A stretch of DNA of 64,000 nt from Sulfurimonas sp. (GTDB lineage Bacteria > Campylobacterota > Campylobacteria > Campylobacterales > Sulfurimonadaceae): positions 1 to 64,000 of the forward strand of contig PPDH01000039.1 in the NCBI GenBank assembly GCA_002899765.1, given 5' to 3'. A program made the position numbers and the translations under genes. The notes under the pieces are model-generated. The model ran no database searches. It was not told the DNA's origin and saw nothing but the letters and a program-made list of their open reading frames with translations. Numbering within the stretch: the first letter of the stretch is position 1; each line of letters starts with the position of its first letter. This document shows positions 31,911-41,487 of this stretch, one piece after another.

Positions 31911-34733
31911 ATGTCACTTTCAAGAAGATAATTTCTTAAAAGTTCAGCAGCGGCATCAGCGGCAGCAGCTATAGGTATGAGTGTACCAGCAGAGCTACAA
32001 GCAGCGGCAGTTCAAGCTGAAGGCGACTGGAGATGGGACAAGGCAGCTTGTCGTTTCTGTGGTACAGGTTGTGGGATTATGATGGCAACAAAAAACGGTA
32101 AAATTGTTGCTGTTAAAGGGGATCCTGCCGCACCGGTAAATCGTGGTCTTAACTGTATTAAAGGATACTTTAATGCTAAAATCATGTATGGTGCAGACAG
32201 ACTAACTCAACCTTTACTTAGAGTTGATGCAAATGGAAACTTTAGCAAAAAGGGTAAATTTGTTCCGGTATCTTGGGAGAGAGCTTTTGATGAGATGGAA
32301 GTTCACATCAAAAAAGCACTTAAAGCTAGCGGTCCTGAAGGGGTAGGCGTATTTGCTTCAGGGCAATATACAATCATGGAAGGTTATACTGCTCTTAAGA
32401 TGATGAAGGGTGGTTTCCGTTCAAATGCGATTGACCCAAATGCACGTCACTGTATGGCATCTGCGGTTGTTGGTTTTTACCAAACATTTGGTGTAGATGA
32501 GCCTTCCGGCTGTTACGATGATATTGAGCTAACAGATACAATCGTATCTTGGGGTTCGAATATGGCTGAGATGCACCCGATCCTCTGGTCTCGTGTAACT
32601 GATAGAAAATTATCAGATCCTGATCGCGTAAAAGTTATATCTATCCAAACTTATACACACAGAACTTCTGACTTGGCAGATATCGAAATCATCTTCTCGC
32701 CAAACACAGACTTGGCTCTTTGGAACTATGTTGCAAGAGAGATTGTATATAGAGATGATGCAGAAAAAATCATTGACTGGGATTTCGTAAAAAAACATAT
32801 GATTTTCACGGCTGGACCGGTTAATATCGGTTATGGTATGAGAAGAGAGGGTGAAAAGTCACTTAAAGACGGCAAATATACTGCTGCAGAAATGGAAATT
32901 ATCTCAAAAGAGATGAAAACAACTGTTTCAGAAAAAGAGGGTCCTGCGTTAGAGCCATATGGTTACAAAGCTGGCGATACAATGAAACACCAAGCCGGAA
33001 CTCTTGGTCACTGGGAAATCTCTTTTGAAGATTATAAAAAATCTTTAGAACCTTATACACTTGACTATACTGCAAAAATTGTTAAAGGTGATCCTGATGA
33101 GAGCATTGAAGATTTCAAAAAGAAACTTCAAGCATTAGCAGACCTTTACATCGAAAAAGGCAGAAAGGTAGTATCTTTCTGGACGATGGGTATGAACCAA
33201 CATACTCGTGGAACTTGGGTAAATACACTTTCATACAATGTTCACTTCTTACTAAACAAACAAGCAAATCCGGGTGAGGGAGCTTTCTCTTTAACAGGTC
33301 AACCTTCAGCATGTGGTACTGCTCGTGAAGTTGGTACATTCTGTCATAGACTTCCTGCAGATATGATGGTAGCAAATCCTAAGCATAGAAAAATCACAGA
33401 AAACAAGTGGATGGTACCTGAGGGAACAATTAACCCCGTAGGTGTACAACATATCATGAAAATTCACCGTGACATTGAAGATGGTCTTATCAAATTTGCA
33501 TGGGTAAATGTTTGTAACCCATACCAAGATACAGCATCTGCTGAACATTGGTTAAAAGCCGCAAGAGAGATGGACAACTTCATTGTAACTTCTGACGGAT
33601 ATACTGGTATCTCTGCAAAAGTTTCTGACCTTGTTTTACCATCTGCGATGATTTATGAGAAGTGGGGCGGATATGGAAATGCTGAGCGTCGTACACAACT
33701 ATGGAGACAACAAGTTCTTCCTGTGGGAGATGCTATGAGTGATACATGGCAGTGGGTTGAGCTTTCAAAAAGATTTACAGTTAAGGATGTTTGGGGCGGG
33801 TATGCACCATCAGGTCCTAGAAAAGATGCTCTTCCTAGTATGATCGAAAAAGCAAAAGCAATGGGTTACAATGAGAACACTACAATGTTTGAAATCCTTT
33901 TTGCTAATGACATCGCAAAATCATACAAGCTTGACCAAAATGATCCCATTCAAAAAGGGTATGACAATACTGAAGGTTATGGAGACAGCAGAAAAGTTGT
34001 CGGAAGTGACGGCAAGGTATTTGAAGGTTATGGTTTCTTTATCCAAAAATATCTCTTTGAAGAGTATGCTGCATTTACTCGTGGACATGGACATGACCTT
34101 GCACCGTTTGATATGTACCATAAAGTTCGTGGTCTTAAGTGGCCTGTTGTTGACGGAAAAGAGACACAGTGGATATTTAATGCTAAATATGACCCATATG
34201 CAGCGAAAGCTACAAAAGAGACAGGCAATTCACATGCGTTCTATGGGACACTTGCCAAAGCACTTAAATCAGGTAGCTTAACAGGAATGGACAAAAGCAC
34301 TCAACAAAAATCATTGGCTAACAAAGCAAAAATATTTGCTCGCCCTTACATGGATCCACCGGAGATGCCAGATGCAAACTACGATACTTGGTTGTGTACA
34401 GGTCGTGTTTTAGAGCACTGGCACTCAGGAACTATGACTATGCGTGTACCTGAACTTTATCGTGCGATTCCAGAAGCTCTATGTTATATGCATCCAAAAG
34501 ACGCTGAAGCAAAAGATCTCAAACAAGGTGGTCTATGCTGGGTTGAATCTCGCCGTGGAAAAGTAAAAGCAAGAGTTGAGACACGTGGTAGAAATAGACC
34601 TCCTCGCGGATTGGTATTCGTTCCATGGTTTGATGAAAAAGTATTTATCAATAAAGTTTGTCTTGATGCAACATGTCCAATGTCAAAACAGACAGACTTT
34701 AAAAAATGTGCTGTAAAAGTCTACAAAGCATAA
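31911..34733 (+). pseudogene. napA: Periplasmic nitrate reductase napA, interrupted by TAA inside the Tat signal
   Basis: Catalytic molybdenum subunit of periplasmic nitrate reductase, 940 residues if read through. The start ATG at 31911 follows AGGAG and reads MSLSRR[13 protein letters not shown]: the TAA at 31929-31931 replaces the acidic residue of the twin-arginine motif, so GAA to TAA fits. The rest is intact: [11 protein letters not shown] with a 4Fe-4S cluster, and the Mo-ligating Cys in [11 protein letters not shown]. The track's ORF begins at an internal ATG (31977) and would lack the export signal. First gene of the nap operon. Confidence 0.92.
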
Positions 34734-34753
34734 TATAAACTATAAAAGGAGAG

Positions 34754-35581
34754 ATGGCTTCATATCCAAATGAAGACCATCTGTATGAAATGAAAAACAA
34801 GACACAAAGCGATAGAAGAAAGTTTATTTTAAATATGGCTCGCGGTGTAGGAATAACTGCGCTAGGTGGATTTATATGGAGTGCTTATGTTGATGAAGTT
34901 ACAGCTTCACAATTAACGCTTCGTCCACCTGGAGCTATTAATGAAGTAGATTTTCTAAAAACATGTATCAAATGCGGACTTTGCGTTGAAGCGTGTCCAT
35001 ATGATACTCTATTGCTTGCAAAACCAGGTGACAACAAGCCTTTGGGTACGCCATACTTTATACCTAGAGACATTCCTTGTTATATGTGTCCAGATATCCC
35101 ATGTGTACCTGTATGCCCTACAGGCGCACTTGATGAGCAGAGCGTTACGACGGATGGAAAACTTGATATAAACATTGCGGACATGGGACTTGCTGTTATA
35201 GACAGAGAGACTTGTATAGCTTTTTGGGGCATCCAGTGCGATGCATGCTATAGAGCATGCCCGATACTAGGTCATGCAATAACCGTTGAGTACAACAAAA
35301 ATGAGAGAACAGGTAAGCATGCATATCTCACTCCCCTTGTTCATGCTGATGCATGTACGGGATGCGGTCTGTGCGAAAAGGCTTGTGTTACCGAAAAAGC
35401 ATCTATTTTTGTACTTCCAAGAGAAGTGGCAATGGGAGAAGCTGGCAGCTACTATATCAAGGGCTGGGATAAGGCTGATGAAAAACGCCTAGAAGATGCC
35501 TCAGAGATAAAAACAACTACAGAAATTAGCAAAGAGACTGCAATGGACTCTTTAAATAGCGATTCGGAGGATTTATACTAA
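34754..35581 (+). CDS. napG: Ferredoxin-type quinol dehydrogenase subunit NapG
   Basis: A 275-residue periplasmic Fe-S protein that forms a quinol-oxidising module with NapH. A twin-arginine signal (SDRRKFILNMARG) is near residue 20. Four 4Fe-4S cysteine clusters are visible: CIKCGLCVEACP, CYMCPDIPCVPVCP, CDACYRACP and CTGCGLCEKAC. GGAGAG precedes the ATG. Its stop overlaps the start of napH (TAATG). Confidence 0.92.
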   Translation: MASYPNEDHLYEMKNKTQSDRRKFILNMARGVGITALGGFIWSAYVDEVTASQLTLRPPGAINEVDFLKTCIKCGLCVEACPYDTLLLAKPGDNKPLGTPYFIPRDIPCYMCPDIPCVPVCPTGALDEQSVTTDGKLDINIADMGLAVIDRETCIAFWGIQCDACYRACPILGHAITVEYNKNERTGKHAYLTPLVHADACTGCGLCEKACVTEKASIFVLPREVAMGEAGSYYIKGWDKADEKRLEDASEIKTTTEISKETAMDSLNSDSEDLY

Positions 35582-36426
35582 TGAATACGATTTGGAATAA
35601 ATACCGATATCTTCTATTTAGAAGGACTACGCAAATTGGTTTGCTCTTTTTATATTTTGGCGCTAATGCGTGGGGATGGACTATTTTAATGGGAAATCTC
35701 AGCTCATCTGTTTTATTTAATATTGTTCCATTGAGCGATCCGTATGCCGTATTACAGATGATAATAGCAGGAGCGGCTCTGGCTACAGATGTACTTATCG
35801 GCGCCCTTATTATCACTATGTTTTATCTCGTAGTCGGTGGTCGCGCTTTTTGTAGCTGGGTTTGTCCGATAAACTTAGTAACAGATGCGGCGGCTATGCT
35901 TAGAAGAAAAATTGGCGTTGACAATTTTGCTAAAAGACAACCGGCTTCAAGAAATATAAGGTATTGGGTACTGGGTTTAAGCTTGCTTATCTCATTTGCT
36001 ATGGGTGTAGCAGCTTTTGAATTTATTTCGCCAATCTCTATGGTTCATAGGGGTGTAATATTTGGTTTTGGTTTTGGATGGGCAGCAATGTTCATCATTT
36101 TTCTTTTCGACCTTTTGGTTTTGAAGAATGGTTGGTGTGGACATGTTTGTCCGCTAGGTGGATTTTATTCATTAGTAGGCAAAAACAGCTTAGTAAGAGT
36201 GCATCACAGTGAAGAAAATTGTACTTTATGTATGAAATGCAAAGTTGTTTGTCCTGAGCAGCAGGTTTTATATATGATAGGTAAAGAGAGCATTCCCGTA
36301 CTTTCAGCAGAGTGCACAAATTGCGCAAGATGTATAGAAGTATGCGATGATGATGCTCTTGGTTTTTCAATAAGAAAACTAGTAAATGATAAAAAAAGGG
36401 AGAGTAATAATGAAAACAATGATTAA
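35581..36426 (+). CDS. napH: Membrane quinol dehydrogenase subunit NapH
   Basis: A 281-residue inner-membrane protein with about four transmembrane helices and two cytoplasmic-side motifs of the type CSWVCPINL and CGHVCPLGG, followed by two C-terminal 4Fe-4S clusters (CTLCMKCKVVCP and CTNCARCIEVC). It passes electrons from menaquinol to NapG and NapB. The gene overlaps napB. Confidence 0.92.
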   Translation: MNTIWNKYRYLLFRRTTQIGLLFLYFGANAWGWTILMGNLSSSVLFNIVPLSDPYAVLQMIIAGAALATDVLIGALIITMFYLVVGGRAFCSWVCPINLVTDAAAMLRRKIGVDNFAKRQPASRNIRYWVLGLSLLISFAMGVAAFEFISPISMVHRGVIFGFGFGWAAMFIIFLFDLLVLKNGWCGHVCPLGGFYSLVGKNSLVRVHHSEENCTLCMKCKVVCPEQQVLYMIGKESIPVLSAECTNCARCIEVCDDDALGFSIRKLVNDKKRESNNENND

Positions 36427-37120
36427 AATATCGGTTGGTTTAGTTACTGCAACACTGCTTTTAACGGGTTGTGGAAGCGATGGTGCTAAATCTTCATCAA
36501 GTCCGGCAGTTGCACAGCAAATAAGTGAGGAGTCTTTAGGTTTAAGAAAAACAGACCTCTACACGGAAGAAGGCACTGTAGCTGAAAAGACTGAGTACAG
36601 AACTGCGCAAGCATCAACAAGTACTAGAATTAAAAGAGCTTTTCAAGATGCTCCGCCAATGATTCCACATGATACTAATGGGATGTTGCCTATTAAGGTT
36701 GGAGACAACCAATGTGTTACATGTCATATGCCGGAAATGGCTCCTGCTATGGGTGCAACTCCGATTCCAGTATCTCACTTTACTGATTTTAGACCAAGAG
36801 GTAAAATAGTTAACGGAATGTTTGTAGAAGCAGTAGACAACTACAAAAATGAAGTTGCAATTAAAGAGCACACTAGTCTTCAAGGTGCAAGATTTAACTG
36901 TTCTGCTTGTCATGCTCCACAATCTGAGGGTAACCCACTTGTAGAAAATACTTTTGAACCTGTATTTACAAGTAAAGATGGTGCAGAAAAATCAAGCTGG
37001 AGTGGTAGCAAACTCACTGAAGCGCTTGACACAGTTATTGGCGGTCCTAGCTATGTAACAAAAGATGATTTAGCAAATAAAGATTCTAAAGCAGGCACTC
37101 TAGAGGGCGCAGCTCACTAA
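36410..37120 (+). CDS. napB: Dihaem cytochrome c subunit NapB with a lipoprotein-type signal
   Basis: A 236-residue electron-transfer subunit for NapA. Two haem-binding motifs, CVTCH and CSACH, are present with the spacing usual for NapB. I start it at ATG 36410 (MKTMIKISVG), preceded by AGGGAGAG, not at 36386 as in the track. The signal ends LLLTGC, a good lipobox, so it may be a lipid-anchored protein instead of freely soluble. It overlaps napH by 17 bases. Confidence 0.9.
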   Translation: MKTMIKISVGLVTATLLLTGCGSDGAKSSSSPAVAQQISEESLGLRKTDLYTEEGTVAEKTEYRTAQASTSTRIKRAFQDAPPMIPHDTNGMLPIKVGDNQCVTCHMPEMAPAMGATPIPVSHFTDFRPRGKIVNGMFVEAVDNYKNEVAIKEHTSLQGARFNCSACHAPQSEGNPLVENTFEPVFTSKDGAEKSSWSGSKLTEALDTVIGGPSYVTKDDLANKDSKAGTLEGAAH

Positions 37121-37605
37121 TGCAAAGAAGAGAGCTTTTCAGCTCTCTTGCTTCTTCTATTATAAAAGACAAAAAAAAGCAAGAGAAGCCTTTAAGACCG
37201 CCTTACTTTAATGACGAATCTCTTTTTCACAATGAGTGTAGCAAGTGTGATGCAAAGTGCGCCGCTGTTTGTGAAGAAGATATAATCAAAATTGCTGAGG
37301 ATAAAACTCCTTATCTAATCTTCTCACAGAGCGGTTGTACCTATTGTGATAAATGCGCCTTGTCCTGTGAATTTGGTGTTTTAAATATTGAAGATAAAAA
37401 ATTTATCGGCGCAGTGGTTGCCATAGATAAAAAAAGCTGTTTAAGTTGGAATGATATAATGTGTTTTTCATGTAAAGATCCCTGCTTGGACAAAGCTATA
37501 GATTTTCAGGCTATGTTTAAGCCAACAATAAATGACAAATGTACGGCATGCGGATTTTGCATTGGAAGATGCCCAACAAATGCGATTCAAATAAAGGTTT
37601 TATAG
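37120..37605 (+). CDS. napF: Ferredoxin-type maturation protein NapF
   Basis: A 161-residue cytoplasmic Fe-S protein that in other bacteria helps NapA maturation. Cysteine groups are CSKCDAKCAAVC, CTYCDKCALSC, CFSCKDPC and CTACGFCIGRCP. The start codon overlaps the napB stop (TAATG). Confidence 0.85.
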   Translation: MQRRELFSSLASSIIKDKKKQEKPLRPPYFNDESLFHNECSKCDAKCAAVCEEDIIKIAEDKTPYLIFSQSGCTYCDKCALSCEFGVLNIEDKKFIGAVVAIDKKSCLSWNDIMCFSCKDPCLDKAIDFQAMFKPTINDKCTACGFCIGRCPTNAIQIKVL

Positions 37606-38553
37606 ATGAAAGCAATTTCTATTTTTTTAGTTTTATTTTCAGTTTTACTCTCAGACAATCTCAAGATGCCGATTGCCAAACTTGAGGGAAGCGGTTCTGT
37701 TGTAGATATAGTTTATAGTAATGGCAAAGTTTACTCGGCTACAGCTTTAAGTAGTGTTAATATCTTTGATTATAGCAGCAGAAAGCTGATTGAAAAAATA
37801 GAAGTTGAGAAGATTATAGATTTCATGGGTGATTTAGTAGACTCAAAAGTTTATTCTGTTGATATAATCGAAAACAAGATTCTAATCTTGTCTCAAGACA
37901 AACAAGGGTTTAGAAGAATTCATATCTATGAAAATGATAAGATGGTGCCTCTTTTTGACTACTCTGCAGGATTAACAGTTGCCAAAGCTAAATTTTTAGA
38001 CAAAAATACGATACTGCTTGGGCTTTTAAGCAATGAGCTAATCTCTTACAATATTGCTAAAAAAGCAAATAATTGGCTTATTCAAGTATCTGGAGCCAAA
38101 TTTTCAGACTTTGCTCTAAATGAAGCAAAATCTGAAGTTGTAGTGGCAGATGAAAGTGGTAACCTTAAGGTCCATAGCACAAAAGACGGAAAATTTATAA
38201 AGCTTCTTGCTGGTGAAAACTTGGATAATGTTTTTCAGGTTGACTATAAAAACGGCATTATAGCAACAGCCGGGCAAGACAGACGTACGGTTATTTATGA
38301 CACAAAAAACTCAGCGTATCATCTAAAAACAGACTTTCTCATCTACAGCGTAGGACTCTCACCCAGTGGCAAAAGGGTTGCTTATGCATGTGATGAGAAT
38401 AACAATGTAGCACTCGTTGACACAACAACAAAATCAGAGATGGGAAAATTTGGCGGCAACAGTATGACGCTTACTAAAATCGTTTTTATTGACGAAAATG
38501 AGTTTTTGGTCGGCAGTGACGGTAAAGATATCAATATTTATAGTGTAAAATAA
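37606..38553 (+). CDS. napL: NapL-type beta-propeller protein
   Basis: A 315-residue exported protein with a short signal peptide (about 1-17) and WD40/YVTN-like repeats, for example NGIIATAGQDRRTVIYDTK and SPSGKRVAYACDENNNVALVD. It begins directly after the napF stop. NapL occurs in Campylobacterota nap operons and affects activity, but its biochemical role is not settled. The call rests on position and propeller pattern. Confidence 0.8.
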   Translation: MKAISIFLVLFSVLLSDNLKMPIAKLEGSGSVVDIVYSNGKVYSATALSSVNIFDYSSRKLIEKIEVEKIIDFMGDLVDSKVYSVDIIENKILILSQDKQGFRRIHIYENDKMVPLFDYSAGLTVAKAKFLDKNTILLGLLSNELISYNIAKKANNWLIQVSGAKFSDFALNEAKSEVVVADESGNLKVHSTKDGKFIKLLAGENLDNVFQVDYKNGIIATAGQDRRTVIYDTKNSAYHLKTDFLIYSVGLSPSGKRVAYACDENNNVALVDTTTKSEMGKFGGNSMTLTKIVFIDENEFLVGSDGKDINIYSVK

Positions 38554-38592
38554 CTATGCTTACCTATATTTATAATTCTAAAGGGAATCAAA

Positions 38593-39036
38593 ATGCAATA
38601 TAATGAGAGTGAATTTTTAATAGAAACGGAAGTACCGCATGATGAAGTGATTACATCCCGAACTGATTTAGAGGGCAATATCACATATGCAAATGAAACA
38701 TTTTGTGAAATTAGCGGCTATACCCTTGGCGAACTCTTAGGTAAGCCGCATAATATCGTAAGACATCCCGACATGCCAAAGAGTGTTTATAAAGAACTTT
38801 GGGAAACCATAAAAAATGGAAATCAATGGATAGGAGTTATTAAAAATCTCCGTAAAGACAAGGGTTTTTACTGGGTGAGAGCTATTGTATCAGGTGTCTA
38901 TAAAGAGGGAAAACTTGTCGAATATAAATCACTTAGATCTCCTATTGAGTATCATGAAAAATTGGAGCATCAAAAACTATATGATACAATACGCAGCAAA
39001 AACGGTGAAAAAGTTAGGAAAATAATCTATGAATAG
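38593..39036 (+). CDS. Single PAS-domain protein, Aer-like
   Basis: A 147-residue soluble protein consisting of one PAS domain. DLEGNITYANETFCEISGYT and NIVRHPDMPKSVYKELWETI are typical of Aer-type FAD/redox PAS domains. It lacks a membrane anchor or any signalling output domain. It sits between napL and napD in the same orientation with 39 bases before and 46 after, so it probably belongs to the operon as a redox or energy sensor; the partner is unknown. Confidence 0.8.
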   Translation: MQYNESEFLIETEVPHDEVITSRTDLEGNITYANETFCEISGYTLGELLGKPHNIVRHPDMPKSVYKELWETIKNGNQWIGVIKNLRKDKGFYWVRAIVSGVYKEGKLVEYKSLRSPIEYHEKLEHQKLYDTIRSKNGEKVRKIIYE

Positions 39037-39082
39037 AATTTAAAAAAAAGTATATTTATACAAAAAAATAAAGGAAAAATAA

Positions 39083-39340
39083 ATGAATATTTCAAGTATC
39101 GTAGTTCAAACAGTACCAAAACACCTTAATGAGGTTGTACAAAGCTTAAAGGATTGTGAAGCATGTGATTATCACTTTCATGATGAAAAAGGCAGAATAA
39201 TTGTCACTATCGAAGGAGAAGGTGTTGCGCAGGAGCTTGAAAAATTAAGAGTTATTGAAGAGATACCACATGTTGTGGCTGCAGATATGCAGATGGCATA
39301 CAGTGAAGATGAACTTGATGCGCATATGAAAGTTATTTAA
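39083..39340 (+). CDS. napD: NapA chaperone NapD
   Basis: An 85-residue Tat proofreading chaperone that binds the NapA signal peptide. The N-terminus NISSIVVQTVPKHL and the pattern HDEKGRIIVTIEG are typical of NapD/ferredoxin-fold chaperones. AAAGGAAAAATAA precedes the ATG. Its natural ligand, the NapA signal, carries a stop codon in this sequence. Confidence 0.88.
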   Translation: MNISSIVVQTVPKHLNEVVQSLKDCEACDYHFHDEKGRIIVTIEGEGVAQELEKLRVIEEIPHVVAADMQMAYSEDELDAHMKVI

Positions 39341-39361
39341 AATGGAGATGCTGTTCCAAAA

Positions 39362-39472
39362 ATGTTAAATGACGACAATGTTAATATTGCTAATATTCAG
39401 TATAACGGTGATTTAAAAAAGAAAGACAATTTAACTCAATTTGCTAAAAATTTTGATGAGACTAAGAGGTAA
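39362..39472 (+). CDS. Possible 36-residue ORF after napD
   Basis: Reads MLNDDNVNIANIQYNGDLKK and ends in DETKR, in the gap between napD and the next gene and too short for the track. GGAG is 15 bases upstream, which is far for a ribosome-binding site. It could be a small gene or a degraded 3' remnant; I cannot tell. Confidence 0.3.
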   Translation: MLNDDNVNIANIQYNGDLKKKDNLTQFAKNFDETKR

Positions 39473-39475
39473 ATT

Positions 39476-39775
39476 TTGTCGGCAGTATTTGAATCAACTA
39501 TAAAAATGGTAGAAAATAGTCGTGAGGATTGGTTTATAGAGCTAAAAGACACTCAAAGCGGAGATATTGTTATCTGTAAAGATTTGCAAGAGTATTCTGT
39601 GCAAATAGAGGAACTTGGTAAAAAATATGGCGGCATGATTGATGAAGTAAAGTGGAGCAAAGATGTAAACGTTCATCCCGTCATTATTGACACCGTAAGA
39701 TTTGAGATGTCTAAACTCCAAAGAGAATTAGAAGATGAGATGGGTAAAGCGCTTATTGGTGAGGAAGCAAGATAA
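39476..39775 (+). CDS. Hypothetical protein in the nap cluster
   Basis: A 99-residue soluble, mixed-charge protein starting with TTG after AAGAGG. It has no cysteines other than CKD, no signal peptide and no membrane segment. I do not recognise its family. The stop is followed immediately by the start of the next gene. Position suggests a nap accessory factor, but function is unknown. Confidence 0.6.
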   Translation: MSAVFESTIKMVENSREDWFIELKDTQSGDIVICKDLQEYSVQIEELGKKYGGMIDEVKWSKDVNVHPVIIDTVRFEMSKLQRELEDEMGKALIGEEAR

Positions 39776-40207
39776 TTGAAGCCAGAGGCAATAAAAACAT
39801 TAAGATATTTAAGTGTCGATGAAATTCAAAAGCACTTAGAAAATTTTGAATATATCATCATGGCAACTCCCGCTCCGGATTGTTTTAAAGATGCACCGAT
39901 TCATTTTACTCTCTTTTTAAATACTTCCGATAATTTACCAAAAGATATCCAAAAAGCTATTTTTGATAAATTTTTAGATGAAAACAGTATAAGAAACCCC
40001 ATAGAGGTAATGAGCCAAATTATGCCCGTCGGATTTAGCGAAGGTTCTCATGAGACTTTTATGCCTTTGCTTTTGGTTAAAGAAGAAGATATAAAAAACA
40101 TACCGAGCACGCCGATGCTTGTTATGGATTTTTTGGCAGATTCTGATAATTTTAGCGAAGCAAAAGAAAAAAGCTTAACAGGCTGGAGCTATAGCTACAA
40201 CAGTTAA
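39776..40207 (+). CDS. Hypothetical protein, last gene of the nap cluster
   Basis: A 143-residue soluble protein starting with TTG, preceded by GAGGAAGC. It abuts the 99-residue gene, so the two are translationally linked. No recognised domain; it has no signal peptide or membrane helix. It overlaps the convergent pepP gene by 4 bases. Confidence 0.6.
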   Translation: MKPEAIKTLRYLSVDEIQKHLENFEYIIMATPAPDCFKDAPIHFTLFLNTSDNLPKDIQKAIFDKFLDENSIRNPIEVMSQIMPVGFSEGSHETFMPLLLVKEEDIKNIPSTPMLVMDFLADSDNFSEAKEKSLTGWSYSYNS

Positions 40208-41487
40208 AACTTAAAAGATAGTGCTTCTATCTCCTCTACTGTTTTTGCAATAGAGCGGGATAAATTTTCACATCCATCTTTTGTGATTAGTATGTCGTCC
40301 TCGATTCTTATACCTATGCCTCGATATTTTTTCGGTACGCTTTTATCATTTTTATCTATATATAAACCAGGTTCGATTGTTAATACCATCCCCTTTTGAA
40401 GTGCTATCTCTCTTTGCTTTGCATCTTTATAAGGTGCCGGGTCATGAACATCTATGCCCATCCAATGACCTATTCCATGGGGATAATATTTTTTATGCTT
40501 CTGCTCTTTAATCAGCTTCTTGCAATCTCCCTTTAAGATACCGAGTTCAATCATCCCTTTTGTAAGTAATTTTTCAGCACTCTTTTGTAGATGACTTCTT
40601 TTAACAAACGGTTTTATCATGCCGATAATGCTAAGCTGTGTATTTAAAACTAAATTATAGAGCTCTTTTTGTGGCTCTGAGTACTTACCATTTACAGGGA
40701 TTGTTCTTGTAATATCGCTTGCATAATAGTTATGCTCGCACCCTGCATCTATAAGTATAAGTTCACCCTTAACAAGCGGTTTGTCATTTTTTATGTAGTG
40801 AAGCGTATTTGCATTATTTGCACATGCAACTATGGATGTATATGCATCGCTGTATGCGGCATTTACTTTAAATTCATGCTCTATTTCGGCTTGCAGCTGG
40901 TACTCGTATTTGCCTTTTTTATCTATCTTCATCGCTCTATGGTGCGCTTTTGCAGTTATCTCAATCGACTCTTTTATCAGCTCAATCTCTGCTGCTGATT
41001 TGATAAGCCTCATCTTTTGCACAAGCGGCACAATATCATGTTTGATTTTAAAATTTTTTGCCATTTTTAAAACTTTTTTAGCGGCACTTTTTTTTGATTC
41101 AAACTCATAGTAGATATTTTTTTTATCTTTTAAAAATTCTTTGAACTTCTTATCAAAATCATCACTCAAATAAATTTCATCAACCAAAAATCTCTTTTTA
41201 GCCTCTTTTGTCCCCAGTCTCTCACCCGTCCACAACTCTAGAGTTTTATCCTTTTTTTGAACAAATAGAACTGTTTTTATCTCCTCTTTGCTCTTTAGAA
41301 AAACTAAAGCGGCATTATCCTCTTTAAAACCGCTTAAATAGTAAAAGTTACTGTCTTGCCTAAAGGGATGATGGGTGTCATGAGAGCGCGTTACATGTTG
41401 AGAACTGAATATAACTCCAATCGAATTATTTGAGAATTTTTTTGCTAAAAGCTCTCTTCTTTTTTTATACTCTCTCTCTGTTATCAT
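40204..41487 (-). CDS. pepP: Xaa-Pro aminopeptidase (M24 family)
   Basis: A 427-residue dinuclear metallopeptidase removing N-terminal residues before proline. The metal ligands are seen in LILIDAGCE and SDITRT (Asp), PHGIGHWMG (His), TIEPGLY and IRIEDDI (Glu). I start it at the ATG that overlaps the lipoprotein stop (ATGA) rather than at the TTG six bases earlier. It is the last gene of a long minus-strand run. Confidence 0.9.
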   Translation of the reverse strand: MITEREYKKRRELLAKKFSNNSIGVIFSSQHVTRSHDTHHPFRQDSNFYYLSGFKEDNAALVFLKSKEEIKTVLFVQKKDKTLELWTGERLGTKEAKKRFLVDEIYLSDDFDKKFKEFLKDKKNIYYEFESKKSAAKKVLKMAKNFKIKHDIVPLVQKMRLIKSAAEIELIKESIEITAKAHHRAMKIDKKGKYEYQLQAEIEHEFKVNAAYSDAYTSIVACANNANTLHYIKNDKPLVKGELILIDAGCEHNYYASDITRTIPVNGKYSEPQKELYNLVLNTQLSIIGMIKPFVKRSHLQKSAEKLLTKGMIELGILKGDCKKLIKEQKHKKYYPHGIGHWMGIDVHDPAPYKDAKQREIALQKGMVLTIEPGLYIDKNDKSVPKKYRGIGIRIEDDILITKDGCENLSRSIAKTVEEIEALSFKF

